A DNA stretch of 64,000 nt from CBDCWT01 sp965223305 (lineage in GTDB: Bacteria > Planctomycetota > Planctomycetia > Pirellulales > Pirellulaceae), in the NCBI GenBank assembly GCA_965223305.1, contig CBDCWT010000001.1:1-64000 (forward strand), in the 5' to 3' direction. Position 1 is the stretch's first letter, and every line of letters begins with the position of its first letter. This document shows positions 11,201-17,987 of the stretch, one piece after another. Under the pieces are notes generated by a model that did not search any database, was not told where the DNA came from, and saw only the letters and a program-made list of their open reading frames with translations. Made by a program: the position numbers and the translations under genes.

Positions 11201-14200
11201 AGATAGGTCACCGTGCCACCAGGGAATGAGACGGGGTCGATCATCAACTCGACCGGATCGCCCACACGATAGGTCGACAGACTCTCGTGAGTGACGGTGA
11301 CATCCTTCCAGTTGATCTGGTTCGTACCCGCTCCGTGATAGTTGGTCATCAAGATCGGCTTGATATAGGCCGTGCCGGTGCGGAACTTGGAGGCCGCCGA
11401 GGGGCTTTCGCCCGTGATCGTGCCCGTGTACTCTTGCCAGTCGGTATCCGGGACCGGTTGATAGCCGAGCGGATAGTAGTTATAGCTGGCTCCGTAGCGG
11501 GCATTGCCCACCGCGGTCCCCGAGGTGACCGTGCCCAGTGACGAGGGCCAAGGGCTTTTGAGCGTAATCGTGTCGTTGATAGGGTCGATCCCACCTTGAT
11601 CCCAAATTCCGGAGGAGGAGTGGTGGATGAGGCGCGAGTAGGTATAGTCCGGGTAGGTGTGACCGGTCGAGTCTTGGTAGCCGTACCAGATGAAGTTCCG
11701 CTTGTATCCGGTCGAGCCGTCGTGCCAGCCACTGGCGTCGTTGAGGTAGATGACGGTATCGCCGGGGTCGAGATCCTGGGCCAACGTAGTTTGGGCCGAG
11801 CCAGAAACCAATCGTATATGCCTGGCTTCGATGCGGTTGAAGTCGATATCGTAGGAATCGAAACCCAGGTATTGCTTGTTAGCGGCCACGTAGAGCCCTC
11901 CCGCCCCGTCACCGGATTGAGCCCAACCGCTGAGCCGGTAGGTCTCGCTGGTGTCGACCGGAATGAAATCGTCCCCGATGTAGGTTGTCTTGGCCGTTGT
12001 CGAGACCGTTTCAGAACCACCGAACGTGGTCGCATCGAGGGCCGTGTCGACCGCTCCGACCAGGGCACTTCCTGCATCCACATTGACCGAGACGAACTCC
12101 GTCCAGGTGTCGGTGCCGTCAGAGATCTCGACCTCAAAGCCCAGTGAGTAGTCGATGAACGAATCGGGAGTCACGATGCTGACGGTCGAACTGTCCTCTC
12201 CTGAAGTGATGACCTGGGCCCCAGAGATCTGATTCCACTCGTACGTCAAGTTGCCTGGAGGGTGGTCAATCGCGTTGACATGCAAGTCGACGGTATCCCC
12301 CGCTTGAAAACGATCCAAGCTCTCGTGGGTGAACTCGACGTTCCTCCAGTTGATCTGGTTCGTACCCGCTCCGTGATAGTTGGTCATCAGGATCGGCTTG
12401 ATGTAGGCCGTACCGGTGCGGAACTTAGTAGCCGACGAGGCGCTTTCGCCAGTGATCGTCCCCGAATACTCCTGCCAATCGCCGTCAGGAACGGGGTCAT
12501 AGCCGAGAGGATGGTAGTTATAGGTGGCTCCATAGCGGGAATTGCCGACCGCCGTGCCTGCGGTGACCGTACCTAGTGACGAAGGCCAGGGGTTTTTTAG
12601 CGTGATCGTGTCGTTGGTAAAGTTGATCCCGCTCTGGTCCCAAACTCCCGAGTAGTCGTCGTGAACGTTGCGCGAGTAGGTATAGTCCGGGTAGGTGTGA
12701 CCGGTCGAGTCTTGGTAGCCGTACCAGATGAAGTTACGTTTGTACCCGGTCGAACCATCGTGCCAGCCTGTGGCGTCGTTGAGGTAGATGACCGTATCGC
12801 CGGGGTCGAGATCCTGGGCCAACGTGGTCTGGGCCGAGCCAGAGACCAGCTGGACATGCTTACTTTCGATGCGGTTGAAGTCGATATCGTAAGAATCCCA
12901 TCCCAAGTACTGCGCGTTGCCGGTGACGTAGAGCCCTCCCGCCCCGTCACCGGAATGAGCCCAGCCGCTGAGCCGATAGGTCTCGCTGGTGTCGACCGGG
13001 ATGAAATCGTCTCCGATGTAGGTGGTCTTGGCCGTGGTGGAAACCGTTTCGGCACCGCCAAAGGTGGTGGCATCGAGACTGGCCGTGGCCCCATCGGAGG
13101 CCGTTTGCAAATCCGATTCTGCGGCATCGCCGTCGACTAGGCCTGCCCCAGCAACCATGCTGCTAAGTGGAATCGCCTCGGCCGTGTCCCGCAGCGATTG
13201 ATAGAGCTCGTCGGGAGAGGCGCCGTTGACGGCCTCGAGCAATAGCGCTGCTAGACCCACGGCATGGGCCGCTGACGCCGAAGTACCCAGGAAGTTGGGA
13301 TCGGAATCGGTATCCTCAGGTACGTCGACACCGAAGAAGGTCGTGTTCCCACCATCTGGAGCAGTAAAGTCGGGCTTGGCTCGCGTGACCGGACTGGTAT
13401 ACGAGTTGCCCGCGGTGTCGAAGTAGATCGGAGTGCCGCCAACCGAAGAGTAAGGCTGCACGTCGGGCGGTGTGGTGCCAAACTCCGGGGTGTCGTCCCA
13501 GAAAGTTGCCCCCACGGTGGCCGCACCGAAGGCGTTGGCATGCCCGTAGATGGTGCTGCTGTTGGTGGCAAACTCGAGGTTCGTCATCCCAGACGTCGCG
13601 TTGCTGAACTCGACGTACTTGATCAAATCGGGCGCATCGCCATCGTAGTTGACGATCATCAAGCTGTAATCGGCCGCTGCCCCGAGGTGTTGATACTGCA
13701 GCACCTCCACGGCATCGGCACCGAGGTTGCTGTCGAGGCTGGCCGCCACCACCTGGTTCTGGTTGTTGAGGATGTAGATATCCATGTCGGTCGAAGCGCC
13801 GGCACTGCCGGTGACCGAAGCAAACGGCTGGTTCCACTGAAAGGAAAGCGTGACCTGCTGCCCGTCATCCAACGTAAAGCCCTGTTTGTCATCGACGGCC
13901 GTACCGGGATCGAAGTCATGCGAGGTACCACCGGCAAAGGGAGGTGCACCGTTGACTGAAGCAAGAGCACTGGCCGCATAGGTCGTCCCTTGCCGGTAGG
14001 TGCTCTCGTAGGAATGGTTCGCGTTGTTGCCCGCGGCTACAAAGTAGCCCACACCCTCGGCGTAGGCGTTGTCGATCGCTTGGGCGATGATGCCGTCCTG
14101 GAAGAAGGGCTCGGCGTAGTACATCACGTCGTCGACGATCAGGTTGGCGCCGGCCGCTTCATGTAGGTCGGTGATGCTCTGCGCAAAAGCGGCTTGGCCC

Positions 14201-15177
14201 AGCGTCGCGGTGGCAAAGGCCAGCTCGGCGCCGGGTGCGATGTCGTGGATCGTCTGCAGCATGGCGCGGCCTTCATCCAGGCCGCCGGAAGTCATGTCGC
14301 TGAGCACATTCACGGCGGTGGTATAGCCGTTGGGGTTGCCGTTGCCGGGCAACTCGCCCGCCGTGACGTCCGACGCCGCGTCGCCAAGGGTGTCGTAGCT
14401 GTCGGACAAGACGCCGATTGTGACCCCGAAACCGTCCACATTGAGGTTCGTGCGCAGGTCGTCCGAAAGCTGTGCGGTATCGCCCTGGGTCGAGATGGAC
14501 GCGGTTTCGGAGATAAAAGGACGCACCGAGCGGACGCGGTTGAGGTCCGCTAGATCTTCCAGTTTGTCGATGGGAACTAAGCCTGAAATGACTTGGCGAT
14601 GCGCACCGGTGACATCCATGCCCAGCTCCGTGAGTTGCTTCTCCAGCTCGTCCGGATCCCCGTAGGCCACAACGTCCACGACCACTTTTTCTTCGCCCAT
14701 TTCGTTGTGGACTTTGAGCAGCCGGTCTTCGGGCGTGAACTCCTGCAGCGGGCCGGGATGTTGGCGGACAATCTCCTCCTTGGCTTTGTGCTGCTCGAAT
14801 TCAGGCACCAGAAAGGCCAGCTGAGTTCCCACTTTACGCAATTGGCCATCTTTGGCGTCGCTGTGCGTGCCGAAGACCGAGAGGGTCGCTTTTTGCCAGG
14901 CGGAGGAGCTGTCCCGGGTCAGGTCGGCCACCTCGACTGCGGGTGGCTTCTCGCCCGGGAAGGCGTCGATCGGTTCCGCGGCGGGCGGCGGGAGTTGGGG
15001 AGGACCTTTGGCTTCCGTTTCACCAGGCCCCTTCTCCAGCGGCTGGCCGGCCAGCAGGCGGCGATCTTCAAGCGACTCGGAAAGGAGTTTGCGGTACAGT
15101 TTTTGTCGGCGCAGACGCTGCTGACGTTTCTTGAGGCTGCGGCGAACGAGACTTGATAACTGGGGCAGTCGATTCAT
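2215..15177 (-). CDS. Giant secreted protease-RHS polymorphic toxin-like protein (4320 aa)
   Basis: Predicted exported surface protein. Residues 34-44 (ESLEDRRLLAG) match the LEPR-type N-terminal motif of planctomycete surface proteins. Residues ~245-680 form a subtilase/sedolisin-like domain, with an Asp in VLSDSYD (~259), an oxyanion-type AAGNN (~381) and the nucleophile in GTSAS (Ser ~633). DEGRAM occupies the place where the usual HGT histidine would be. Then come two ~250-residue repeats (~700-957 and ~1047-1303), PKD/cadherin-like and cohesin-like folds, Calx-beta-like repeats to ~2300, YD/RHS repeats from ~2440 and an inserted dockerin-like EF-hand pair (~2883-2950). The RHS core ends at LYRYAGN...DPSG (~4053). 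The last ~265 residues are a variable tip ending in a His-rich segment (WHVHGPPHDTPHIQI). AGAGGA precedes the ATG. Frame intact over 13 kb. Confidence 0.9.
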   Translation of the reverse strand: MNRLPQLSSLVRRSLKKRQQRLRRQKLYRKLLSESLEDRRLLAGQPLEKGPGETEAKGPPQLPPPAAEPIDAFPGEKPPAVEVADLTRDSSSAWQKATLSVFGTHSDAKDGQLRKVGTQLAFLVPEFEQHKAKEEIVRQHPGPLQEFTPEDRLLKVHNEMGEEKVVVDVVAYGDPDELEKQLTELGMDVTGAHRQVISGLVPIDKLEDLADLNRVRSVRPFISETASISTQGDTAQLSDDLRTNLNVDGFGVTIGVLSDSYDTLGDAASDVTAGELPGNGNPNGYTTAVNVLSDMTSGGLDEGRAMLQTIHDIAPGAELAFATATLGQAAFAQSITDLHEAAGANLIVDDVMYYAEPFFQDGIIAQAIDNAYAEGVGYFVAAGNNANHSYESTYRQGTTYAASALASVNGAPPFAGGTSHDFDPGTAVDDKQGFTLDDGQQVTLSFQWNQPFASVTGSAGASTDMDIYILNNQNQVVAASLDSNLGADAVEVLQYQHLGAAADYSLMIVNYDGDAPDLIKYVEFSNATSGMTNLEFATNSSTIYGHANAFGAATVGATFWDDTPEFGTTPPDVQPYSSVGGTPIYFDTAGNSYTSPVTRAKPDFTAPDGGNTTFFGVDVPEDTDSDPNFLGTSASAAHAVGLAALLLEAVNGASPDELYQSLRDTAEAIPLSSMVAGAGLVDGDAAESDLQTASDGATASLDATTFGGAETVSTTAKTTYIGDDFIPVDTSETYRLSGWAHSGDGAGGLYVTGNAQYLGWDSYDIDFNRIESKHVQLVSGSAQTTLAQDLDPGDTVIYLNDATGWHDGSTGYKRNFIWYGYQDSTGHTYPDYTYSRNVHDDYSGVWDQSGINFTNDTITLKNPWPSSLGTVTAGTAVGNSRYGATYNYHPLGYDPVPDGDWQEYSGTITGESASSATKFRTGTAYIKPILMTNYHGAGTNQINWRNVEFTHESLDRFQAGDTVDLHVNAIDHPPGNLTYEWNQISGAQVITSGEDSSTVSIVTPDSFIDYSLGFEVEISDGTDTWTEFVSVNVDAGSALVGAVDTALDATTFGGSETVSTTAKTTYIGDDFIPVDTSETYRLSGWAQSGDGAGGLYVAANKQYLGFDSYDIDFNRIEARHIRLVSGSAQTTLAQDLDPGDTVIYLNDASGWHDGSTGYKRNFIWYGYQDSTGHTYPDYTYSRLIHHSSSGIWDQGGIDPINDTITLKSPWPSSLGTVTSGTAVGNARYGASYNYYPLGYQPVPDTDWQEYTGTITGESPSAASKFRTGTAYIKPILMTNYHGAGTNQINWKDVTVTHESLSTYRVGDPVELMIDPVSFPGGTVTYLWTQTSGPPVPIVGADSPTAHVAELPNQLVDYTMTFQVDVSDGVSTVTKLVSIDVDVLDDYDTALGGATATPAGTFDINDTVTLQINNITFDNGTLSYQWEQVVGPDVTLQNADSPTATFTVPDIAADELMFEVTVSDGHSEIVKDVLVNVNASAADVEFTLKITDKLGNPLTTTTAGQEFILEVYAEDKRAVPKGVFSAYLDVLFDQELVSVVEAPEFSTDFPWAGDYDLATPGELGEAGAATGEVATTGGGQKLLYSATMRAESAGTVTFRGDPADDLPTHVVTVYGQDTPVDESEIHYDTASLQIVGTSVPYSTAAVCGNLTVLANNAANATIYEDSGAGTTTAQITITSLAKCTVDVFIQEVTTGSGDAYSVVGNPDLDNLWIENGVPKSFDLVSTQDLDHSDEIIPIFVTARGPDHFISQTTTTSESDNTSVIIVDDDVSSVCNPEIRKSSNSQSTHREGGFTGISFGTTGTCSGSMQLTWQTNGAGTLDYGVNGDWVLKDSGGPITQPYTLASSLPTLSFESYADTDTEPASTVTLTATIDGATATHVVNVYDHCQYSLSSSASAINEGNANPYLDTDITVTATGDSSVCDSVVDISWTDDGGNGAEVDDFDVLSSGAPLISGRGIRLNETGPTERAGTVTLRLYPDSQVETSSTLTFSAPDAADLPITINDDDGTSGHLELVAGSQDAHEPDSFYYCGGAVSNTITIQPISTSSWPNVSSDILTLKITGTAIEDLDYYVSSSSHTLVTNPPAGFIQVDIGTGNTTDVVLSVVPKEDADESEGTETVQFELITEAANTTPATVNIIDDAEGVVLEVDTADATELNSVAGRFGIRPADGTSQLCTNLRLIVDSNRANSASPPHPTVADYELKSGGTTLQTNPVANEPGFYQVADGPDYFSLNGHAEVLIDVIPQDDGDLESNEFVFAQVEVYQTEAQSWVRLPVGTVETITIHDNTLASISRAEIEIDAEPDNECLVCTTGGIDVDLQSGAPVVPIVPGFLDFLGQGTHGTQPVVRGQFEKPTGDWPDTIDVKVEVDDWDNTDPVHDDLPTPLTFTLDTSNYAEDAIAFAVPLDVKGLDTGSYRVKLIGEEVGGPELWEVQTSHFVINRWKNNDVAPGLAFPFLKQIIDASVLVKTSGAPAQEDGVAVIRGDNSVSFYKETAGTYSTPAESVTTLETETNFYVLKDRYGNEDRFAINSYSESTDTWPAGSHYSTTDRNGNETKFYYDGQGQLTKIKNPQDRETLLAYSTSGSVETLTITDFGGRVTKVDYDTNTRKIDVLYPDPDPGFDVGPQPQDTFDFDSQDRLTKITRHANSPGSADQVTDFNYKTLDFGYGRDWRRLDFITWPDQSKFELIEFRQGEALPDVSKTWSTTRPLFMDFDNKTEVKDGRGHSSETVLDHRGRVWEYTDQHGQTFTYLLKLVHDTAGNYFSDNGEILSITTADPDDFSNRPDVVGSPLQTFNGTLLPQVTSYTYDGLRNVTGQTLPDLGTSQSFTRNWSGHTLTRPTSYTNELNQSSTYTVQANGDLTHSEDTSPDAPPNRNPGTIAGGFKNSLRKLDVDGDGNEDTDDFQNIIDEVDVDGIGSVDPNKDPESGYVDTTGDGVIGAEDAVLVANFLNQEPTSGGSDSDPSYVPPPDQVINYTYTTAADNVPAGMVKTMAVKTGRGTALGTFLTTEYEYYPTGTVPAGAVGLLKSITYSEGELNHQVFYEYDANGNLSKYIDEIGRETLYVYDNLDRLAKITTPDPDGTGTGQDQLPLVTEYKYDAFGNVASMELINHDSRGSGTTTNHTTCYYYDDRDRLVWQVDPDHSQNTTDTSCNLTSLPVNWAAAKDFWSGRPVTHYSSYDGNNNLTSVTDPEGRTTDFEYDRLDRLTKITEPQLFTTDTSASLKSVPGEVLVEVAGTPVSYRPVTTFVYDNLGNLWSTTDSLGHTTDFRYDSWNRPTMTLEPDPEGGTNRPLTRYFYTDMKFGWVQRVTDAEQRTTETQTDFLGRTYYVAEPADVHGIRPLSFFEYFDDGQLRVTTDALRNTTNYEYDQKARLEKVKQPLNITTIYQYDDANQLEQVIDPLSRDTTYQYDKMGRVTKVTPHDPDDTPGGEESPTIDYLYDSVGNMLESTDALDNTMGYEYDHLFRKTKSIDEELDETAYAYDLVNNLTSLTDAVGHVTTWDYDELDRPFVETDHRDPDPDHHRNYLYDAVGNLRESNDNNGRVITYNYDDLYRVTGEQWDDGRTFAFTYDLVDNLLTATDSAEAANYTMQYDNLDRVILETQQHDRLLEPLVFTRDYDSIGNRLVFSANLGSGVSEVSEDDFVTTYVYDDIYRLTSLTQQGHQVAAKHVTFQYDAASQMTHITRYADALPTSGQLVAESIFGYDKAGRVTDITHSRAANATTWDGTFSDNAASDPTRIAAYLLDYDEGNRLESMGSWRDEFEVTYSYDQRDQLQTADYNHGSGVTAPFLPFSGTGEDYLYDGNGNRTSGNGQTYTTASDNQLESDGVYTYEYDAEGNRTKRTAGSASTEYDWDHRNRLVSVRDYNGTTLLQRVDYTYDVFNRRIGKRLDIDGDQVFDEATTWVYDGPHITVEFTDTDGDGSLPHTLSHRYLHGPMIDMILADEQVTMPSEEGDVYWPLSDHLGSVRDVVDSSRVVQNHVIYDAFGDQVDGSSTHENVDFLFAYTGRDWDEDVELQYNRARWYDPEVGRWLSEDPIGFEAGDANLYRYAGNGVTTAVDPSGNQQNIPGLPEMWDGIASIKVILTGGTYPQVDNRGGWPNGFGGTGGGVVRLSSGGLLNMITEPRESRHPLSQGAMEGVEEFIRQTPLAPISSTYQLAHGATVGDEPASRGAAAQELAYEAAFGVLFVRTSWGARNPARGSKTSFLDSLFDSRGARDPAGRFGVGSVGAAQQPKYVPGYGWKDPHWYKIVKQIQNGEEVTVSSIRQAAELRKDAFPDLHRSKYRGPLGDMPNINGTYDWHVHGPPHDTPHIQIKTDDGKWIRIMVSE
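11283..13077 (-). repeat. Two-copy direct repeat inside the RHS gene, offset ~1038 nt
   Basis: Two ~760-bp segments (about 11283-12041 and 12320-13077) encode near-identical domains beginning LDATTFGG and ending near NYHGAGTNQINW. Long stretches are identical at DNA level, for example around 11311 and 12349. The pattern indicates a fairly recent in-frame duplication of one beta-sandwich module, or ongoing gene conversion between the copies. Confidence 0.85.
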
Positions 15178-16750
15178 GGGAGTATCCTCTCATCCCGTGT
15201 ATTGAATCCCAGTGCGCGCAAGGGGGACTTTGAAGCCCTGCGTCGAGGGAGGGGCAATATGCCGCTTGGGGCGCGGGCAGGCAGGGGTGCTACCAAGAGA
15301 CGGCAGCGGCACCGCGAAGTCATGCGGAACAGCACCGCATACCAGGTCGCGTCTGAAACGAGTTGTCTGGAGACCGAACACCGGCCGCTCCGAACTGTGT
15401 TTACACTCGGGCCCTATATGTACTAATGCAAAACGGAGACAAAAACGTCACGGAAAGTTAAAAAAATTTCATCTTTCTTTCCGCGCCGCGCGCCGGTGGA
15501 CGTGTAACACCAATCACACAAACCACTTCAAGACACGACATGGTGGTAAAAAAATTTTGACGCGATTTCGACGCGCACCATCAATTTGTTGGCGAATATC
15601 AAGTTGTGGACACAAAGATCACACACGCGCTTTGTGCGATTCTATATTCCAGATGAGCAATTGTTGGTGCCGTGGGTCTGATGGACACCTCCGTCTCTAT
15701 CCGGTTCATGTTGTTGATCCTTTGCTTCTGCTTTTTTTGACAGGATTTACAGGATCGACAGGATGGCCGGGGATCGTGATCCAAAATCAGCCGCTGGGCG
15801 TTAGCCCACGGTTTCGAATCAAGCAACTCCGATGTATTTCGGCTCGGCAGGAGCCTCGCCCTCCCGAGCGTCTTGCTCCGCCTCTATCCTGTTCATCATG
15901 TTCATCCTGTCTGTCTTCTGCTTTTGACAGGATGGCCGGGGACCGTGATCCAAATCAGCCGCTGGGCGTTAGCCCCACGGTTTCGAATCAAGCACTCCGA
16001 TGTATCTCGGCTCGGCAGGAGCCTCGCCCTCCCGGGCGCGGTGCTCCTCTATCCTGTTCATCTTGTTAATCCTGTCTGCTTCCGCTTTTGACAGGATTTA
16101 CAGGATCAACAGGATGGACCCACGGTGCGCAGTTTTGGCCCAGATTCCGCGGCGAATCTAGTATTTCGTCCCGATCGCCTCGCTGACGCTTCGGGTTTCG
16201 ATTGACGCGTAACTCTTCCTTGGCACAAAACCAGTTACGACTCCTTTGAGATGAAAGTCACGAATACATCTGGGCACATCCAACAAGAACCAATCGTTGT
16301 GGCAGGTCGTATAGCGTAGGGGTGGCGAAAGAATAACTTCCCATACCCCGCTGGGGATGGGTTTTCTCGATGTGGCTGCGGCGTACAATACTCGCCCGAA
16401 AGCTACAATGCTCTTCTAACAGCTCACTCAGTCTTTCATTGCATCATCCGCGCTCCGGGCAAACACGATGATCAAGGGGCTAACACTCAAAAGACCATGC
16501 CGAGCGCGATGCAAAGGTCGTTTTCCAGAAGTTCGCTTTTGTTTTCTTACTCCAGATTCCACATGAAAAACGCCGCCGTCGGTCATGCACTCAACGAGGC
16601 TTGACCTTTGCCTAGCCCCTTTCTTCCAAGAGGTCACAGAAACTCGTGACCTTATTCCAAAAGGTCTGTGTCAACCCTTGAGTGAGTGGGAACGAATGTC
16701 TCGGTAACATGATCGGGTCACTCCTCGCCACAGAATTAAGGACGTTTTGA
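15178..16750. other. Intergenic region upstream of the RHS and ECF genes, repeat-rich
   Basis: No gene is supported in this ~1.6 kb. It must contain the RHS promoter (minus strand, near 15180-15450) and the ECF gene promoter (near 16650-16750), but I see no confident -35/-10 pair. The middle is occupied by the repeat array at 15698-16117. Near 16170-16200 lies a half copy of the CGCTTCGGGTTCC-type repeat that forms a full hairpin at 52235-52300. Small open frames here have no coding character. Confidence 0.6.
15698..16117. repeat. Composite repeat array with a 169-bp tandem duplication
   Basis: Three repeat families are interleaved. The first is an ACAGGAT/ATCCTGT family (about 15735-15765, 15885-15935 and 16050-16117), itself palindromic. 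The second is the family-A REP (CAGCCGCTGGGCGTTAGCCC) at about 15788 and 15957. The third is the GGCTCGGCAGGAGCCTCGCC family at about 15841 and 16010. The block starting GGATGGCCGGGG recurs at 15761 and 15930, a period of 169 bp, with small differences. It is non-coding. Confidence 0.85.
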
Positions 16751-17317
16751 GTGACGCGAGGGACGGACGAATTTCGTGATCTAATGAGGCGCGTCTGCGC
16801 AGGCTCCCGGTCGGCGGCCGAGGAGCTGGTCTCAGTTTACGGTCCTACTGTGCTGTTCGTGGTGCGTAGGCGGCTGTCTGTCAAGTTCCGCTGGCAATGT
16901 GATTCACACGACGTCGCCCAGGAAGTATGGACGAACCTATTCTGCCAACCTGAAGTTCTACTGGGATTTAGGTATCCGGAAGAGTTGATCCGTTACTTAA
17001 CGGTCGTAGCTCAAAACCAGATCATGGAGGAGCGCCGGAGAGTCGCAGCACAAAAGCGCCTGAAGGAGCCTTGGTTGGATGCGTCGACAGGCGCGGTGAA
17101 CGAACCGGCTTCGCGCGATCCAGGGCCGGTAGAGTTGGCCGTGCTAGAAGACGAGTTTCGGATGATGATGTACCGCCGCAACCACCGGGATCGGCAGATT
17201 ATCATGCTACGGATAGGCGGTCTCGATGCCGACGAGATTGCCGTGTTGTTAGGTATTGGTGTGAGAACGGTGCAACGGGTTCTCCAAGCTGTGCGCGTAG
17301 AGCTAACTTCAGGCTGA
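16751..17317 (+). CDS. ECF-type RNA polymerase sigma factor (188 aa)
   Basis: Sigma-70 family, extracytoplasmic-function type, directing RNA polymerase to a small promoter set. Region 2 is visible at residues ~25-90 (DSHDVAQEVW, then RYLTVVAQNQIMEE) and region 4 at ~145-185 with the helix-turn-helix LDADEIAVLLGIGVRTVQRVL. The length is typical. The GTG start is preceded by AAGGA. No anti-sigma factor lies beside it. The nearest genes are the divergently placed giant RHS gene, 1.6 kb upstream, and a small membrane protein. Planctomycetes carry many orphan ECF factors, often coupled to Ser/Thr kinases elsewhere, so the target cannot be read from context. Confidence 0.85.
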   Translation: MTRGTDEFRDLMRRVCAGSRSAAEELVSVYGPTVLFVVRRRLSVKFRWQCDSHDVAQEVWTNLFCQPEVLLGFRYPEELIRYLTVVAQNQIMEERRRVAAQKRLKEPWLDASTGAVNEPASRDPGPVELAVLEDEFRMMMYRRNHRDRQIIMLRIGGLDADEIAVLLGIGVRTVQRVLQAVRVELTSG

Positions 17318-17436
17318 CTGCACTAACTGCCTGTTGAAAAAGCACCGTTTTGGCATTTTTTAACCTCACCGATTCGCACTAGGGTGCTTCGTCCTGACCT
17401 TCTCCCCAGAGAGGCTGTGCAGCTTTTGCAGTCCGC

Positions 17437-17597
17437 CAAACTCTGGCGAGTTCGGCTACGCTCCAAATCAGCCGCTGGGCGTTAGCCCACGGTTCCTCAG
17501 CGAAACCCGACGCGTAGCGTCGGGGAGGGCTCCCCCCTCTCCGGCCCTTCGGGCCGACTCTCCCCTTGGGGCCCCTTGGGGAGAGTGAAGAAAGACG
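17437..17597. repeat. Cluster of three short repeat families after the sigma factor gene
   Basis: In order: family B (CCAAACTCTGGCGAGTTCGG, ~17437-17460), family A (CAGCCGCTGGGCGTTAGCCC, ~17469-17492), and family D, a hairpin of CTCTCC/GGAGAG type with an inner GGCCCTTCGGGCC, ~17517-17590. The same neighbours recur together at 40806-41175, 51355-51500 and 61500-62165. Confidence 0.8.
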
Positions 17598-17615
17598 AAA
17601 TCAACAGGCTGCTAA

Positions 17616-17786
17616 CTAACGCTTCGGCCTTAGCCAGCGGGCGAGGGCGATGGTGAATAAGCCAATACCGGCAAAGAGCGCCCCACAAAGGCCAACGTAG
17701 GGCATTCGAGGATACGCCTCATTCACTCCTGATAGCGCAGCGCCGACGATCAGCGAAATGACACCGAAGATGACTGCGTCCTTCAT
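17616..17786 (-). CDS. Small two-helix membrane protein (56 aa)
   Basis: The frame starts with ATG at 17786 and ends with TAG. The protein begins MKDAVIFGVISLIVGAALSG and ends ARWLRPKR. Two hydrophobic segments (residues ~4-20 and ~30-49) are separated by a short polar loop and followed by a basic tail, as expected for a two-pass inner-membrane protein. Codon third positions are GC-rich as in the neighbours. There is no obvious Shine-Dalgarno sequence, which is common in planctomycetes. I do not recognise a family. Confidence 0.45.
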   Translation of the reverse strand: MKDAVIFGVISLIVGAALSGVNEAYPRMPYVGLCGALFAGIGLFTIALARWLRPKR

Positions 17787-17804
17787 GGAGTTCAGACAAG
17801 TCCG

Positions 17805-17987
17805 CTAGCCCGAATTATTGATGAGCGATCTGCTGCGAGGTCGTAAGTCCATCCGTGGCTTCGTCATGCTTCACAATTCTCCCTCGACGTATTGCTTTCA
17901 ATACGCCTGCAGGAGAATTGCTCGCCTTCCTTGCCACGAACGTACTTACAACCTCTCGCGACGATCTTCATGAATAATCCGGGCTAG
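17805..17987. mobile_element. MITE-like palindromic element, copy 1
   Basis: A 183-bp element with imperfect terminal inverted repeats: CTAGCCCGAATTATT at one end, AATAATCCGGGCTAG at the other. An inner hairpin (AATTCTCC...GGAGAATT) is also present. It matches the element at 22114-22293 almost completely, in the opposite orientation. CTAG at both ends may be the target duplication. The last bases supply the TAG stop codon of the adjacent DUF1501 gene. It encodes no protein, so it would depend on a transposase elsewhere. Confidence 0.75.
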
